From positions 1 to 64,000 of the forward strand of contig NZ_JABFNS010000003.1 of NCBI RefSeq assembly GCF_013116825.1: a stretch of DNA of 64,000 nucleotides, read 5' to 3'. The DNA comes from Myxococcus xanthus (GTDB taxonomy: Bacteria; Myxococcota; Myxococcia; Myxococcales; Myxococcaceae). The position numbers were made by a program, and so were the translations under genes. Position 1 is the first letter of the stretch; every line of letters begins with the position of its first letter. The notes under the pieces were generated by a model, which had not been told where the DNA came from, ran no database searches, and was given only the letters and a program-made list of their open reading frames with translations. This document shows positions 37,840 to 46,805 of the stretch, one piece after another.

Positions 37840-40800
37840 ATGATGCGGGGGCCGGAGGCGGGACGTGCGGGCGAGGCGGCGGAGCCCGGAGATGGGGGCT
37901 CTCAGTCGCCTGCGTCCACGCGCGAGCTGCATGTCGAATACGACGATGCGCCGCCGCCCGAAGCCGCTCCGCCCCGACGGGTGGGGGCCGTGCCGCGCTG
38001 GCGCAACACGTTCCAGGCCCCCGAGCCTCCACGTGAGGAGGACGTGGCGCTGCGGCGCACCGAGAACGCGGTGCGGGTGGAGCCGCCCCAGGCCCCCGAG
38101 CCCACCGAGGCGAAGGCGGACGTGGCCCGGGCGCCGAATCCGTTGCTGCTCGTGTCGCGGATGGCGCGGGGACGGGAAGGCGGAGAGGACGTTCCGTCGC
38201 GCGATGTCTCCGCGCCAGAGGACGTCAGCCCCGCGGAGCGCGAGGCGATGCGCGCCGCGGTGGCCACCGGGAAGCGCCGTGAGCTCTGGGCTCCGCCCGC
38301 GTATCTGCCGGAGGACCTGCGGGAGGCGCTGCTGTCCGAGCGCAGCCAGTACCGGGCGCAGCTGCTGCAGGACGTGCGCGGGGTCAGCCTCCAGGGACCC
38401 GGGGTGCTGTCGCTCATCCCGCGTCCGGCGGCGGACCCGGACTGGTCGGGAGGTTCGGTGCTCGGCTTCCAGGGGGAGGAGTGCGTCTTCGGCGGAGACG
38501 TCGTCCACCTGGACTTCGAATCGGGGCGGGTGTTCGCCGCGCCCAGCCACGGGGATGACGTGGACCGCCGCGCGCTGTCCGCGGACCGTTGGTGCTACCG
38601 GCCCTATGACTTCGCCGAGGCCCTGTGCGCGGCGGCCTCTGCCTACGAAGAGCGGCAGGATGCCCTCTCCGAGTCCCTGCGCCGCGCCTGTGGGGAGGCG
38701 CCTCCCGTCACGCTGACGCCCCAGGATGAGGCCCTGATTCCGGCAGACCGGCTGTGGCGCCAGCCCTGGGGCTGCATCTGGGGACCTCCCGGTACGGGCA
38801 AGACGACGGCGGTGGCGGACCTCATCGCGCGGGCGCTGCGCGCCTTCCCGGGCGAGCGCATCCTCGCGGTGGCGCCCACCAACCGCGCCGCGGACGAGCT
38901 GGTCCTCCGCGTCAGCGCGCTGCTGGAGCGCGAGCCCATTCCGCTGCGGCCCCTGGCGCGCAGCATCTTCCGTGGCGGCACCGGCGCGAGCGAGGCGCTG
39001 GTGAAGCTGCCCACCGTCATGCTGGAGGACACCAAGGGCGGCAAGCTGCGCGCCAGCATCGAGGAGCGGGAGCGGGAGCTCATCCTCCAGCGGGTCCGGG
39101 GCGGCCCCGCCCATGAGCTGGCCAAGCTCCAGGCGGAGCTGCGCGGGCTGCGCGGCAAGGTGAAGGACCCCACGCTCAAGGAAGTGGAGAAGGGGGACTG
39201 CCCGCTGGTGGTGGTCACCGTGCACCGCGCGTTGCGTCTGGTGTCGGAGCTGGAGGGAAAGCGGCACTTCGCGCGGTTGGTGGTGGACGAGGCCGGCATG
39301 GTGACCCGCGCGGCCACCGCGTTGATGGGGCCGCTGGCGGAGCGGGTGACGCTGGCGGGTGACCCGAAGCAGATTGGCCCGGTGAGCCGCGCCGCGGAGG
39401 GCGCGGGCAAGGGCACGCAGAAGTGGCTTCGCGGCAGCGGGCTGTCGCACCTGGAAGACGCGGTGAGGGACGCGGCGCGCGCTGACGTGTTGTTGCTGCG
39501 CACCCAGCACCGCATGCACCCGGACATCGCGAAGGTGGTGAGCCACTTCTGCTACGGCGGCGCGCTGGAGGACGGCGACGTCGTCAAGCAGCGCGCGGAG
39601 CGGCCCGCGCCAGTGGCAGCGTTCCCCTCGGTGCGCGCGGGCTGGGTGGTGCTGGACGGCCTCACGCGAGATTCAAAGCGCCTCACGCACGGCCGCGGGG
39701 AGACGGGCTCCGGCTACCAGCGCGAGCTGTCCGCCAACCTCGCCGTGTCCCTGGCGCGCGAGGCGGTGCGCTCTGGCCTCAGCGTCTTGTGTGTCACGCC
39801 CTACCGCGCGCAGGCCGCGCTGCTGCGCCGGCTGGGCAATGCCGCGGGCCTGCGCGGGGACGTCTTCAGCGCGTCCACCATCCATCGCCAGCAGGGCACC
39901 CAGTACGACGTGGTGCTGGTGGACACCGTCGCGGGAGGCAGGCCCTTTCCGCCTCACACGCTGGTGCCCATGCTCAACGTGGCCGCCAGCCGCGCGAAGG
40001 ACTATCTGCTGGTGCTGGCCTCCCGCGACGAGGCGCGCGCCGCCACCATCCCCCAGCGCTTCCTGTCACTGCTGCCGCGCCTTCGTGTGCACCCCGGTGA
40101 GCCGCTGCGCCTGGAGCCGCTGCCCATGCCGCAGCGCGCGCCGCCACCACCACCCCCGCCGGTGCCGGTGGACCTGGGCGCGGAAATCTCGGGCGCGCGG
40201 CCTGGAAAGCCCCTCTTCACGCACGAGCAGGTGTCCCTCTTCGAGCGCCGCTTCGACGACGGGCACCACCTGGTGCGCGGCGTGGCGGGCAGCGGCAAGA
40301 CGTACGTGCTGGCGCACTGGGTGGCGCGCTACCTGCTGGAGCACTCCGAGGCGCAGGTGCTGGTGTCCTTCTTCAATCGTGCGCTGGCCCCGCTGGTGGA
40401 CAAGTTGTTGGTGGAGGCGCTGGCCCAGCGCGCGGGCCGCCTGCGGGTGCGCGAGCTGCGTGCACGGGTGACGGTGCGGCACGTGGGGGCGCTGCGCCGC
40501 CATGCCCCCGCCTCCTTTGACGGCGTCTTCGTGGACGAGGCCCAGGACATGGACGCCAAGGCGCTGGCCATGCTCCACACGCTGGTGCGTCCGGACACGT
40601 TGCCGGACGGGCGCGAGGTGCGCTGCTTCCAGCTCTTCATGGACGACTCGCAGAACGTCTACGGCCAGGTGCCCATCGACGCGCTCAAGGAGCAACTGCC
40701 CGAGGGGCTGTCGTTCCGAGGACGCACCCGCGTCCTCAAGGAGACGTTCCGCGCCACCCGGGACATCCTCGATGTGGCCTTCAACGTGGTGCTGGACCCG

Positions 40801-41484
40801 CTGCGCCAGCACGCCGCGGCCGAGCCCGGCATGCGTGAATACATGAAGGTGGGCGAGCTGGCGCGCGAGGGGCTCGTCTGGCTTCCGGAGGAGACGCTGG
40901 AGGGCCTCTTCCGCGTGCAGTCCACCGAGCGCGGCGGCGTGCTGCCCCAGGTGCGCGGCTTCGCTTCCAGCGCCAGTGAGGCGCGGCAGGTGGCTCGCGA
41001 GGTGGCCCGCCTCATCCGCGAGGAGGGCGTCCACCCCAGTGACATCCTCGTGGTGGCCCCCGTCATGCCCTCCCAGTACACGGAGGCGCTCAAGCGCGCG
41101 GGTGTGCCCGCGGAGGCCTACGGAGGCAAGGGCGGGCGCAACGTGACGGACTTCCGCGTCAGCGGCGTGGACCACGTGCGCGCCACCACGGTGTTCTCCT
41201 GCAAGGGGCACGAATGCCCCATCGTCTTCTTCGCGGGGCTGGATGCGCTGGACACCGCGGAGCAGTGGATGGCCGGTGCCCGCGAGCGCTCGGCCCGGGA
41301 GAACGAGCGCATCCGCCGCGCCATGTTCTACGTGGGCGCGACGCGCGCGATGAAGCGGCAGTACCTCACCGGCGTGAAGGGCGCGCGCTTCCTCCGCGTG
41401 GCCGCCACCTACGTGGAGACGTTGAGCGGGCTCGTGCCGGCGGCTCCGTCCCCCGAGGGCGCCTCGGGGGCGGACGCGCGGTAG
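37840..41484 (+). CDS. Dual SF1 helicase fusion: Upf1/Dna2-like plus UvrD-like motor
   Basis: About 1,214 residues with two complete helicase motors in one chain. Residues 1-290 are an unrecognised, Pro/Glu-rich then folded region. Motor 1 (SF1B, Upf1/Dna2-like) has Walker A GPPGTGKTT near 317, VVDEAGM near 482, GDPKQIGP, RTQHRMHPDI and an insert with a coiled coil (EERERELILQRVRG). A polyproline linker near 770-780 leads to motor 2 (UvrD/Rep-like): GVAGSGKTY near 816, VDEAQDMD, DDSQNVYGQ, KETFRATRDI, FSCKGHECPIVFF and FYVGATRAMKR. No nuclease motif is seen. Start choice: ATG 37840 with GGAGG 12 bases upstream; a GTG at 37822 is possible. The Q motif and the second motor's C-terminal motifs suggest both are active. 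Confidence 0.88.
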   Translation: MMRGPEAGRAGEAAEPGDGGSQSPASTRELHVEYDDAPPPEAAPPRRVGAVPRWRNTFQAPEPPREEDVALRRTENAVRVEPPQAPEPTEAKADVARAPNPLLLVSRMARGREGGEDVPSRDVSAPEDVSPAEREAMRAAVATGKRRELWAPPAYLPEDLREALLSERSQYRAQLLQDVRGVSLQGPGVLSLIPRPAADPDWSGGSVLGFQGEECVFGGDVVHLDFESGRVFAAPSHGDDVDRRALSADRWCYRPYDFAEALCAAASAYEERQDALSESLRRACGEAPPVTLTPQDEALIPADRLWRQPWGCIWGPPGTGKTTAVADLIARALRAFPGERILAVAPTNRAADELVLRVSALLEREPIPLRPLARSIFRGGTGASEALVKLPTVMLEDTKGGKLRASIEERERELILQRVRGGPAHELAKLQAELRGLRGKVKDPTLKEVEKGDCPLVVVTVHRALRLVSELEGKRHFARLVVDEAGMVTRAATALMGPLAERVTLAGDPKQIGPVSRAAEGAGKGTQKWLRGSGLSHLEDAVRDAARADVLLLRTQHRMHPDIAKVVSHFCYGGALEDGDVVKQRAERPAPVAAFPSVRAGWVVLDGLTRDSKRLTHGRGETGSGYQRELSANLAVSLAREAVRSGLSVLCVTPYRAQAALLRRLGNAAGLRGDVFSASTIHRQQGTQYDVVLVDTVAGGRPFPPHTLVPMLNVAASRAKDYLLVLASRDEARAATIPQRFLSLLPRLRVHPGEPLRLEPLPMPQRAPPPPPPPVPVDLGAEISGARPGKPLFTHEQVSLFERRFDDGHHLVRGVAGSGKTYVLAHWVARYLLEHSEAQVLVSFFNRALAPLVDKLLVEALAQRAGRLRVRELRARVTVRHVGALRRHAPASFDGVFVDEAQDMDAKALAMLHTLVRPDTLPDGREVRCFQLFMDDSQNVYGQVPIDALKEQLPEGLSFRGRTRVLKETFRATRDILDVAFNVVLDPLRQHAAAEPGMREYMKVGELAREGLVWLPEETLEGLFRVQSTERGGVLPQVRGFASSASEARQVAREVARLIREEGVHPSDILVVAPVMPSQYTEALKRAGVPAEAYGGKGGRNVTDFRVSGVDHVRATTVFSCKGHECPIVFFAGLDALDTAEQWMAGARERSARENERIRRAMFYVGATRAMKRQYLTGVKGARFLRVAATYVETLSGLVPAAPSPEGASGADAR

Positions 41485-41498
41485 GCCCACGCGGGCCG

Positions 41499-42035
41499 TT
41501 ACTTCGCCGGGCGCTTGAGCGCGGGCACGTGCACCTGGACACCGGCGCGGCGCGCCGTCTGCAGGACGTTCACGGCCAGTTGCTTCACGTAGCGCTCCGT
41601 GATGGCGATGCGCTGCTTCTCATCCTTGATGGGGTTCGGATCCCCGGACGTCTCATGCTTGGGGTCGATGGCCAGGTCCACGCAGCCATCCGGCGACGCC
41701 AGGGTTTCCCGGCAATTGACGGACATGGCGACGGTGACGCGGCTAGTGGGCACGAGGGCCGCCTGTACGGCCTCGCCCGTGGACTCGGTGTCGAGCGATT
41801 GGGGGGCAGCGACCGCGTATGCACGCTTGCCATCCCGTCGCTCCACCACGGTGCCCATGCGCGGGTCCACCACGTAGGTGGAGCGCCGTTGGGGACTGCC
41901 GGCGTCTTGCAGGGTGACGAGGACGTAGGTGCCCGGGGGAATGTCCTCCGAGGGGGTCCAGTCCGGCGTCTTGCCCGTGTGCAGGCAGGCCGAGGTCAGG
42001 AACAGACACGAGAGAGGGAGGAGGTACTTCTTCAT
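41499..42035 (-). CDS. Putative lipoprotein of the CHAT cassette
   Basis: A 178-residue lipoprotein, signal MKKYLLPLSCLFLTSAC then a short linker. The mature domain is mixed alpha/beta, with a C-terminal part (ERYVKQLAVNVLQTARRAGVQ) resembling a helix that closes a small fold. No named family. It follows the anti-sigma/CHAT gene on the same strand after 35 bases, so it is likely the last gene of the sigma-factor cassette. It may be a sensor or target in the envelope, but that is inference from position. Confidence 0.75.
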   Translation of the reverse strand: MKKYLLPLSCLFLTSACLHTGKTPDWTPSEDIPPGTYVLVTLQDAGSPQRRSTYVVDPRMGTVVERRDGKRAYAVAAPQSLDTESTGEAVQAALVPTSRVTVAMSVNCRETLASPDGCVDLAIDPKHETSGDPNPIKDEKQRIAITERYVKQLAVNVLQTARRAGVQVHVPALKRPAK

Positions 42036-42070
42036 GGGAATGAACTCACGCGATGGATGAGGCGAGGGGA

Positions 42071-44998
42071 TTACTCGAAGAGGAGCACCTGCTGGACCCA
42101 GGCGCTGGCGTGGCGCCGCAGCCATGCCTGACGTTCGTCGCGCAGGGCCACGGCCGCGGGGATGCCGTCGCGAATCCGCGCGAGGACGGGCTCGAAGAAC
42201 GCGTGCGCTTCGTCGTCGGGAATCTCCTGCGTGGCGGCGAGGACGGCTCGCGCTCCGGATTCGATGAAGGCCAGCGGCAGTCCGAAGTTCTCGTGCAAAT
42301 ACGCGCTGGTATGCCCCGCGTAGCAGGCCGCGAGCAGCACCACCGGCCGACCCCGCAGCCGTTGTCCCTTCAGGTCGCCCGTGGTGAGCGCGAAGCGGCC
42401 ACCCGGGGCCTCCGGTGAAAGCACGAGGACGGAGGCGTCCGCCACCGACGGGTCGATGATGCCGTGCGCGTGGACCTGCACCTCGGTGGCCTCCCGCATG
42501 GCGGCGAGGACGCGCGGCGGCGTGGCCGCGGCGCCGCGGAGCAGGGTGAGGTCTTCGCCCGTGTCGCTGGCCGGGTCCCACGCGCGCAGCGTGGGCAGGT
42601 GGAGCGACGCGGGCGCCAGCACGTCCGTCACGATGAGCCGCTGGATCTTCGCTTGCGACGGCGGCGAAACGGGCAGGCCGCTCACCCGGTAGGACCAGGC
42701 GATGTCGGGCGGCAGCAGCCCCGCGCGCCCCTGCACCGGCGGACGCGCGAGGACGTCCACGCTGGGGCAGGCGCGCAGGGCCTTCACCATGGCGTCAGGC
42801 ACCAGGCCATCGACGCCCTCCAGCGGCGCCTTCCGGCCCGCGTCATGGTGGCCCAGGATGCGCCCCTCCGAGTCCCGGGCCACGACGAAGGTCCGCTCGT
42901 CGTCGACCGTGACGCCCAGGACGCAGCGCTCCGGCGCGGGCATGGCGCGCTCCTCGGCGAAGAGGGCCAGCCCCTGCGCCAGCTCGCCCGTCCGGCCCGC
43001 GTCGAGGATGAGTGACGTGTAGCTGTAGACGCGGGCCTTGCGCGCGCTCACGTTCGCCGCCGGCAGCATGGCGGCGTTGGCCAACGCCTGCCGCAGCAGC
43101 GCCTGTCCCCGGCGCGCGTCCTGCTCCAGGTAGAAGCGTCCCTCGATGTGGCGCAGCAGCGCGAGGTCCCCCGCGTCCTGCGTGCCCGAATCGCGCAGCG
43201 CCGCCAGGCCCTGCTCCAGCAACCGCGTGTCCTCCGGCTTGCTGAAGGGCGTGCGGGCCAGGTCGGCCAGCAGGGCCAGCCGCGCCATGGAGGGCTTCTG
43301 GCTGCACTGGATGGCCCGGTCGAGCAGCTCCCGGGCTCCCGCCACATCCAGCGCGCGGTGGTGCGCGAGCGCCAGGCTGGTGAGCGCCACCTCGGAGTCC
43401 GCGCAGCCCTCGGGCGTCTGGAGCAGCAGCTCCTCCACATAGGCCCGGGCCAGCACCAGGTCTCCCTGCGTCCGGGCCACCTGTCCCAAATCTTGGAGCA
43501 GGTTCCGCTGAGAACCCCACTCCCGGCTGTCGCGCGCGGCGCGCAGCGCGCCCACGAAGCGGGCGCGTGCATCGACGGGGCGGTGCAGCCGCGCCATCAC
43601 CAGTCCCAGCTCCCGCTGCATCAACATGCACCGGTACTGCTGCTTGCCGGAATCCGTGCACGTCTTCACCGCGGCCTGGAGCCGCTCCCGCGCGCGCTGC
43701 GGGGCATCCGCCAGTGCGTCCGCCCGGGCCTGCCGCTCCTCGGCCAGCAGCGCGAACCACGGGTCCTTCGTCTCCAGCGCGAGCGCCCGGTACTCGTCCG
43801 GGAACTGGCGCGGGTCCGCATAGGCGAGCGCGCCCAGCAGCAGGTCTTCCTGCCGGGCCTCGCGCAGCCGCGACAGGAAGGACTCCAGCGCGGGGCCCTT
43901 CACCTCGCCCCGGGTGAGGCGCGCGTACTCACGGGCCAGGGAGGCTCGCGCGGAGAAGTCCCGCCGCGCGGTGCGGCGCAGGGCATCTTCCAGGTGCGTG
44001 CCGTCCTCCTTGCGGTCCAGCGCCACCGCCAGGGGATGCAGGGACTCCACGCGCTCGGGCGAGGCCGCGGCGCGCAGGGCGTTGTAGAGGCACACGCGCG
44101 CCATGCCCGGCAGGGCCTCCGCCTGCGCGGTGGAGAGCGGCGCACCCCCATCCACCATGCGCTGGCAGTCCTGGCGCATGCCCTTCCAGTCCTTCCGCTC
44201 CTGCTCCGCCGCGCTCCGCAGCGCCTGGGCGCGCTGGGCGGCCTCGTCGCTCCAACCGCGCTCGCCGAGCCGCGCCACCTGTTCGAAGGACTCCGCGGCG
44301 CGCAGTGACAGGCCGAGCCGCTGGAGCGCCAGCGCCTGGTTCCAGAGCGCCTGGGCATGGCGAGGCTTCCGCTTGAGCGCGCGCTCCAGCAGGACGAGCG
44401 CCTTCTCCGGTTCATCCTGTTGGAGCGCCAGGGCCGCGCGGTCCGTGTCCAGGTCGGCGGAGGCGGGCAGCTTGTCGAGGAACGCGGAGGCCTGGGCCAG
44501 GTCACCTCGCAGCAGGAAGGCCGAGGCGATGCCCCGGTGGTCCGCCGCTTCCTCCAGCCGGGCCAGCTCGCGCAGCGCCAGGGCCTGGGGCCGGGCGCCC
44601 GCGCCGCTGCGCATCACCTGGTAGGGCCGGTGTCCGTCCGCGCCGGGGTGGGTGAGGCGGACTTCCAGGGGCCGGGTGGCCGCTTCCGCCAGCCAGAGCC
44701 CGGGGGCGGAGTCGGTGGGCTGCGTCTGGGGCACCAGCACGAGCGCGGCCAGGCCCGCGGCGAGCGCGAGCGGCACCACCATCAGCCAGGACTTGTTCCG
44801 CCAGGTCGAAGGTGCGCCGAGCCGCTCCGGCCCCGGGCTGTTCAGCGCGTCGTCCGCGAGCAGCTCCAGGGCGACCAGCTCCTTCATCCGCGACTCGCAC
44901 GCCGCGCAGCGGGCCAGGTGGTGGCGGAAGTTCTCCGCGTCCGCGGGGAGCATCTCCCCATCGACGAAACGCTCCAGGTTGTCGCAGACGCTGCTCAT
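42071..44998 (-). CDS. Membrane anti-sigma zinc finger / TPR / CHAT peptidase fusion
   Basis: A 975-residue protein. Residues 1-45 form an anti-sigma zinc finger (zf-HC2) with C5, H26/H27 and CAAC at 31-34. One membrane helix lies at about 69-91. A long TPR-like helical region fills about 110-700 (for example ALVLLERALKRKPRHAQALW). A C-terminal CHAT domain, a caspase-like cysteine peptidase, has the catalytic histidine in VQVHAHGIID (about 843) and cysteine in LLAACYAGHTS (about 892). The zinc finger should bind the sigma factor in the cytoplasm while the TPR-CHAT part lies across the membrane. Its ATG overlaps the sigma gene stop as ATGA. This domain order is unusual for an anti-sigma factor. 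Confidence 0.9.
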   Translation of the reverse strand: MSSVCDNLERFVDGEMLPADAENFRHHLARCAACESRMKELVALELLADDALNSPGPERLGAPSTWRNKSWLMVVPLALAAGLAALVLVPQTQPTDSAPGLWLAEAATRPLEVRLTHPGADGHRPYQVMRSGAGARPQALALRELARLEEAADHRGIASAFLLRGDLAQASAFLDKLPASADLDTDRAALALQQDEPEKALVLLERALKRKPRHAQALWNQALALQRLGLSLRAAESFEQVARLGERGWSDEAAQRAQALRSAAEQERKDWKGMRQDCQRMVDGGAPLSTAQAEALPGMARVCLYNALRAAASPERVESLHPLAVALDRKEDGTHLEDALRRTARRDFSARASLAREYARLTRGEVKGPALESFLSRLREARQEDLLLGALAYADPRQFPDEYRALALETKDPWFALLAEERQARADALADAPQRARERLQAAVKTCTDSGKQQYRCMLMQRELGLVMARLHRPVDARARFVGALRAARDSREWGSQRNLLQDLGQVARTQGDLVLARAYVEELLLQTPEGCADSEVALTSLALAHHRALDVAGARELLDRAIQCSQKPSMARLALLADLARTPFSKPEDTRLLEQGLAALRDSGTQDAGDLALLRHIEGRFYLEQDARRGQALLRQALANAAMLPAANVSARKARVYSYTSLILDAGRTGELAQGLALFAEERAMPAPERCVLGVTVDDERTFVVARDSEGRILGHHDAGRKAPLEGVDGLVPDAMVKALRACPSVDVLARPPVQGRAGLLPPDIAWSYRVSGLPVSPPSQAKIQRLIVTDVLAPASLHLPTLRAWDPASDTGEDLTLLRGAAATPPRVLAAMREATEVQVHAHGIIDPSVADASVLVLSPEAPGGRFALTTGDLKGQRLRGRPVVLLAACYAGHTSAYLHENFGLPLAFIESGARAVLAATQEIPDDEAHAFFEPVLARIRDGIPAAVALRDERQAWLRRHASAWVQQVLLFE

Positions 44999-45588
44999 GA
45001 TTCAGCCATGCCTTCGTGCGAGGCGTCCTTGCCGCCCAGCAGCTCGCGCAGCGCCTGCCGCGCCTCCGTGAGCCACCGTCCCACCGTCCCTTCCGTCGAG
45101 CGGAGCTGCTGGGCAATGGCCCGATACCGCAACCCCGCGACGTGCAGCCGGTAGGCGTCCCGCAGGTGCGGCGGGCGCAGCTGGTCGATGGCCCGCTGGA
45201 ACTCGTCGCGAGACACGCGTTCCCACCGCTCCTGGGGCGCCGCTTCGCCTTCGGCGTCCAGGTCCTGCACCAGGCGCAGCATGGGCGCGCCCATGACCTC
45301 GGTGCGCCGCCGCCGGCAGTGGTCCAGGAAGCGGTTGCTCATCGTGGTGCTCAACCAGACGCTCACCGCCCCCGCGTTCTCCGCCATCAGCTTGTCGAAG
45401 TGGCGGTAGGCGCGCTCCAGCGTCTCCTGCACCAGGTCCTCCGGGTCGATGGCTCCACCCGAGCACAATCGCCGGGCGATTCGAACCAACGCCGGACGCC
45501 GTGCTCGCGCGAACGCGTCGAATTGACGGCGGTGCCCATCGCCCGGCGCGGCGGGGCTCTCAGTTGTCCTGCTCTCGTGTCGTTCCAC
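44995..45588 (-). CDS. ECF RNA polymerase sigma factor
   Basis: A 197-residue sigma-70 family factor of the ECF type. Region 2 spans about residues 25-95 (IDPEDLVQETLERAYRHFDK, then WLSTTMSNRFLDHCRRRR) and region 4 about 130-185 (RLHVAGLRYRAIAQQLRSTE, GTVGRWLTEARQALRELL). It directs RNA polymerase to target promoters when freed from its anti-sigma partner, which is encoded by the next gene with an overlapping start. The gene probably autoregulates, but no promoter consensus was identified with confidence. Confidence 0.92.
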   Translation of the reverse strand: MERHESRTTESPAAPGDGHRRQFDAFARARRPALVRIARRLCSGGAIDPEDLVQETLERAYRHFDKLMAENAGAVSVWLSTTMSNRFLDHCRRRRTEVMGAPMLRLVQDLDAEGEAAPQERWERVSRDEFQRAIDQLRPPHLRDAYRLHVAGLRYRAIAQQLRSTEGTVGRWLTEARQALRELLGGKDASHEGMAES

Positions 45589-45711
45589 CGGTGGGCTGCT
45601 CCCTGCGCACGGTGAGAACGGGCCGGGGAAATTCCCTTCGGTGAAATCGGACAGTGCGACGCGTTTGTCGGATGTGGGAGGTGCGCTGATGTGGGGCGGG
45701 CTGGGGCGCTG

Positions 45712-46407
45712 TCAGGCGTCGTTCGCGCCAGGGCGGAGGGCGTTGACGGTCTCCAGGGTGGGCACCGGCACCTCCAGCCGGAGCCGCTGGGGGCCACCGA
45801 CGTCCGCCATGAAGGACAGGCGCCCGCCGTAGCGCTCGAGCAATCCGCCCACCACCTTGAGGCGGTCGTCGGCCAGGATGCCCGCGAAGCGCTCGATGAG
45901 CGCGACGGCCTGGTCCGCCGGGAAGGACGGGTCGGCCACCTGCACCTTGAGCACCATGGACGCGGCCGACATGCCGACCTCCGCGTTCACGCCATCCGGC
46001 GCTTGCCGGAAGGGGGCGTAGAGGCACGCCATCGTCTCGCGGTGCCGCAGCAGGCCCTTGAGGTATGTCACCAGCTCCGCGTCGTCCCATGGCTTGCTGA
46101 TGAACCGGCAGATTTCGCCCTCGTTCACGGAGGCCACCACGGACTTGAAGTCCGCATAGCCGGAGATGATGAGGCGCAGGGCCAGCGGATGGCTGCGTTT
46201 GATGCGCTGGAGCAGCTCGCTGCCCGTCATTCCTGGCATCCGGAAATCCGTCAGGACGATGTCCGGGCTGAACCCTTCCAGCCGCTCCAACGCCTCGTTG
46301 CCATTGAAGGCAATCTGGACCTCGAATCCCTCTCGCTTCAACAGACGCTGCAGCGCGCGTGCGATGGGCTGCTCATCGTCGACCACCAGAACCTTGAACG
46401 CATCCAT
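45712..46407 (-). CDS. Response regulator with unidentified output domain
   Basis: A 231-residue protein. The receiver domain (1-120) has the acidic pair in VLVVDDEQP, phospho-acceptor aspartate in IVLTDFRMPGMTG, the ISGYADFKSV switch region and lysine in ISKPWDD, closest to the RpfG/HD-GYP-associated subgroup. The output part (about 125-231) lacks HD-GYP or DNA-binding motifs. It contains LLERYGGRLSFMADVGGPQR, faintly like a kinase ATPase-domain tail. It lies upstream of the sigma cassette with a 123-base gap; a functional link is possible. No partner kinase is nearby. Confidence 0.85.
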   Translation of the reverse strand: MDAFKVLVVDDEQPIARALQRLLKREGFEVQIAFNGNEALERLEGFSPDIVLTDFRMPGMTGSELLQRIKRSHPLALRLIISGYADFKSVVASVNEGEICRFISKPWDDAELVTYLKGLLRHRETMACLYAPFRQAPDGVNAEVGMSAASMVLKVQVADPSFPADQAVALIERFAGILADDRLKVVGGLLERYGGRLSFMADVGGPQRLRLEVPVPTLETVNALRPGANDA

Positions 46408-46543
46408 GACAACGTCGCTCCTCGGGCGCGCACTCTAGACCGGGCACCTACGGAAAATCCCAGAGTCTGGAAAATGAATGCCGGGTCATGCTCGCACCTG
46501 CGACAGGGTGGGTGGGATTGCTTCATCCCATTGCGCCCGGGGT

Positions 46544-46760
46544 TCATTTCAACGTCAGCAATGCACCCACGGCCATGAGCGTCACGCCCACACCCATCCG
46601 CCAGGTGAGGGGCAGGCTGAGCTTGTCCAGGGGCGCCACGCGGGAGCCGGGCCCGAGCTGGAGCGCGCGGAACTAGGCCAGCCACGAAAGGCCAGTGGCC
46701 ACGCCGGAGAGCACCAGGAAGAGGAGCGTCTTGCGGTTGATGGCAGGCAGGGCGTGATGC
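46544..46760 (-). pseudogene. Remnant of an EamA/DMT-family transporter
   Basis: The minus strand encodes the end of a drug/metabolite transporter: KTLLFLVLSGVATGLSWLA, then an in-frame TAG (46674-46676) where homologues have tyrosine, then FRALQLGPGSRVAPLDKLSL and WRMGVGVTLMAVGALLTLK to a normal stop at 46544. The helix that should join these last two blocks is missing, so there is also an internal deletion. No start remains. Two independent lesions make it a clear pseudogene. Confidence 0.8.
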
Positions 46761-46805
46761 TCCCCGCGCGCCAGGAGCGACTGGCGGTGGGGCGGCTCCT
46801 GGCAT

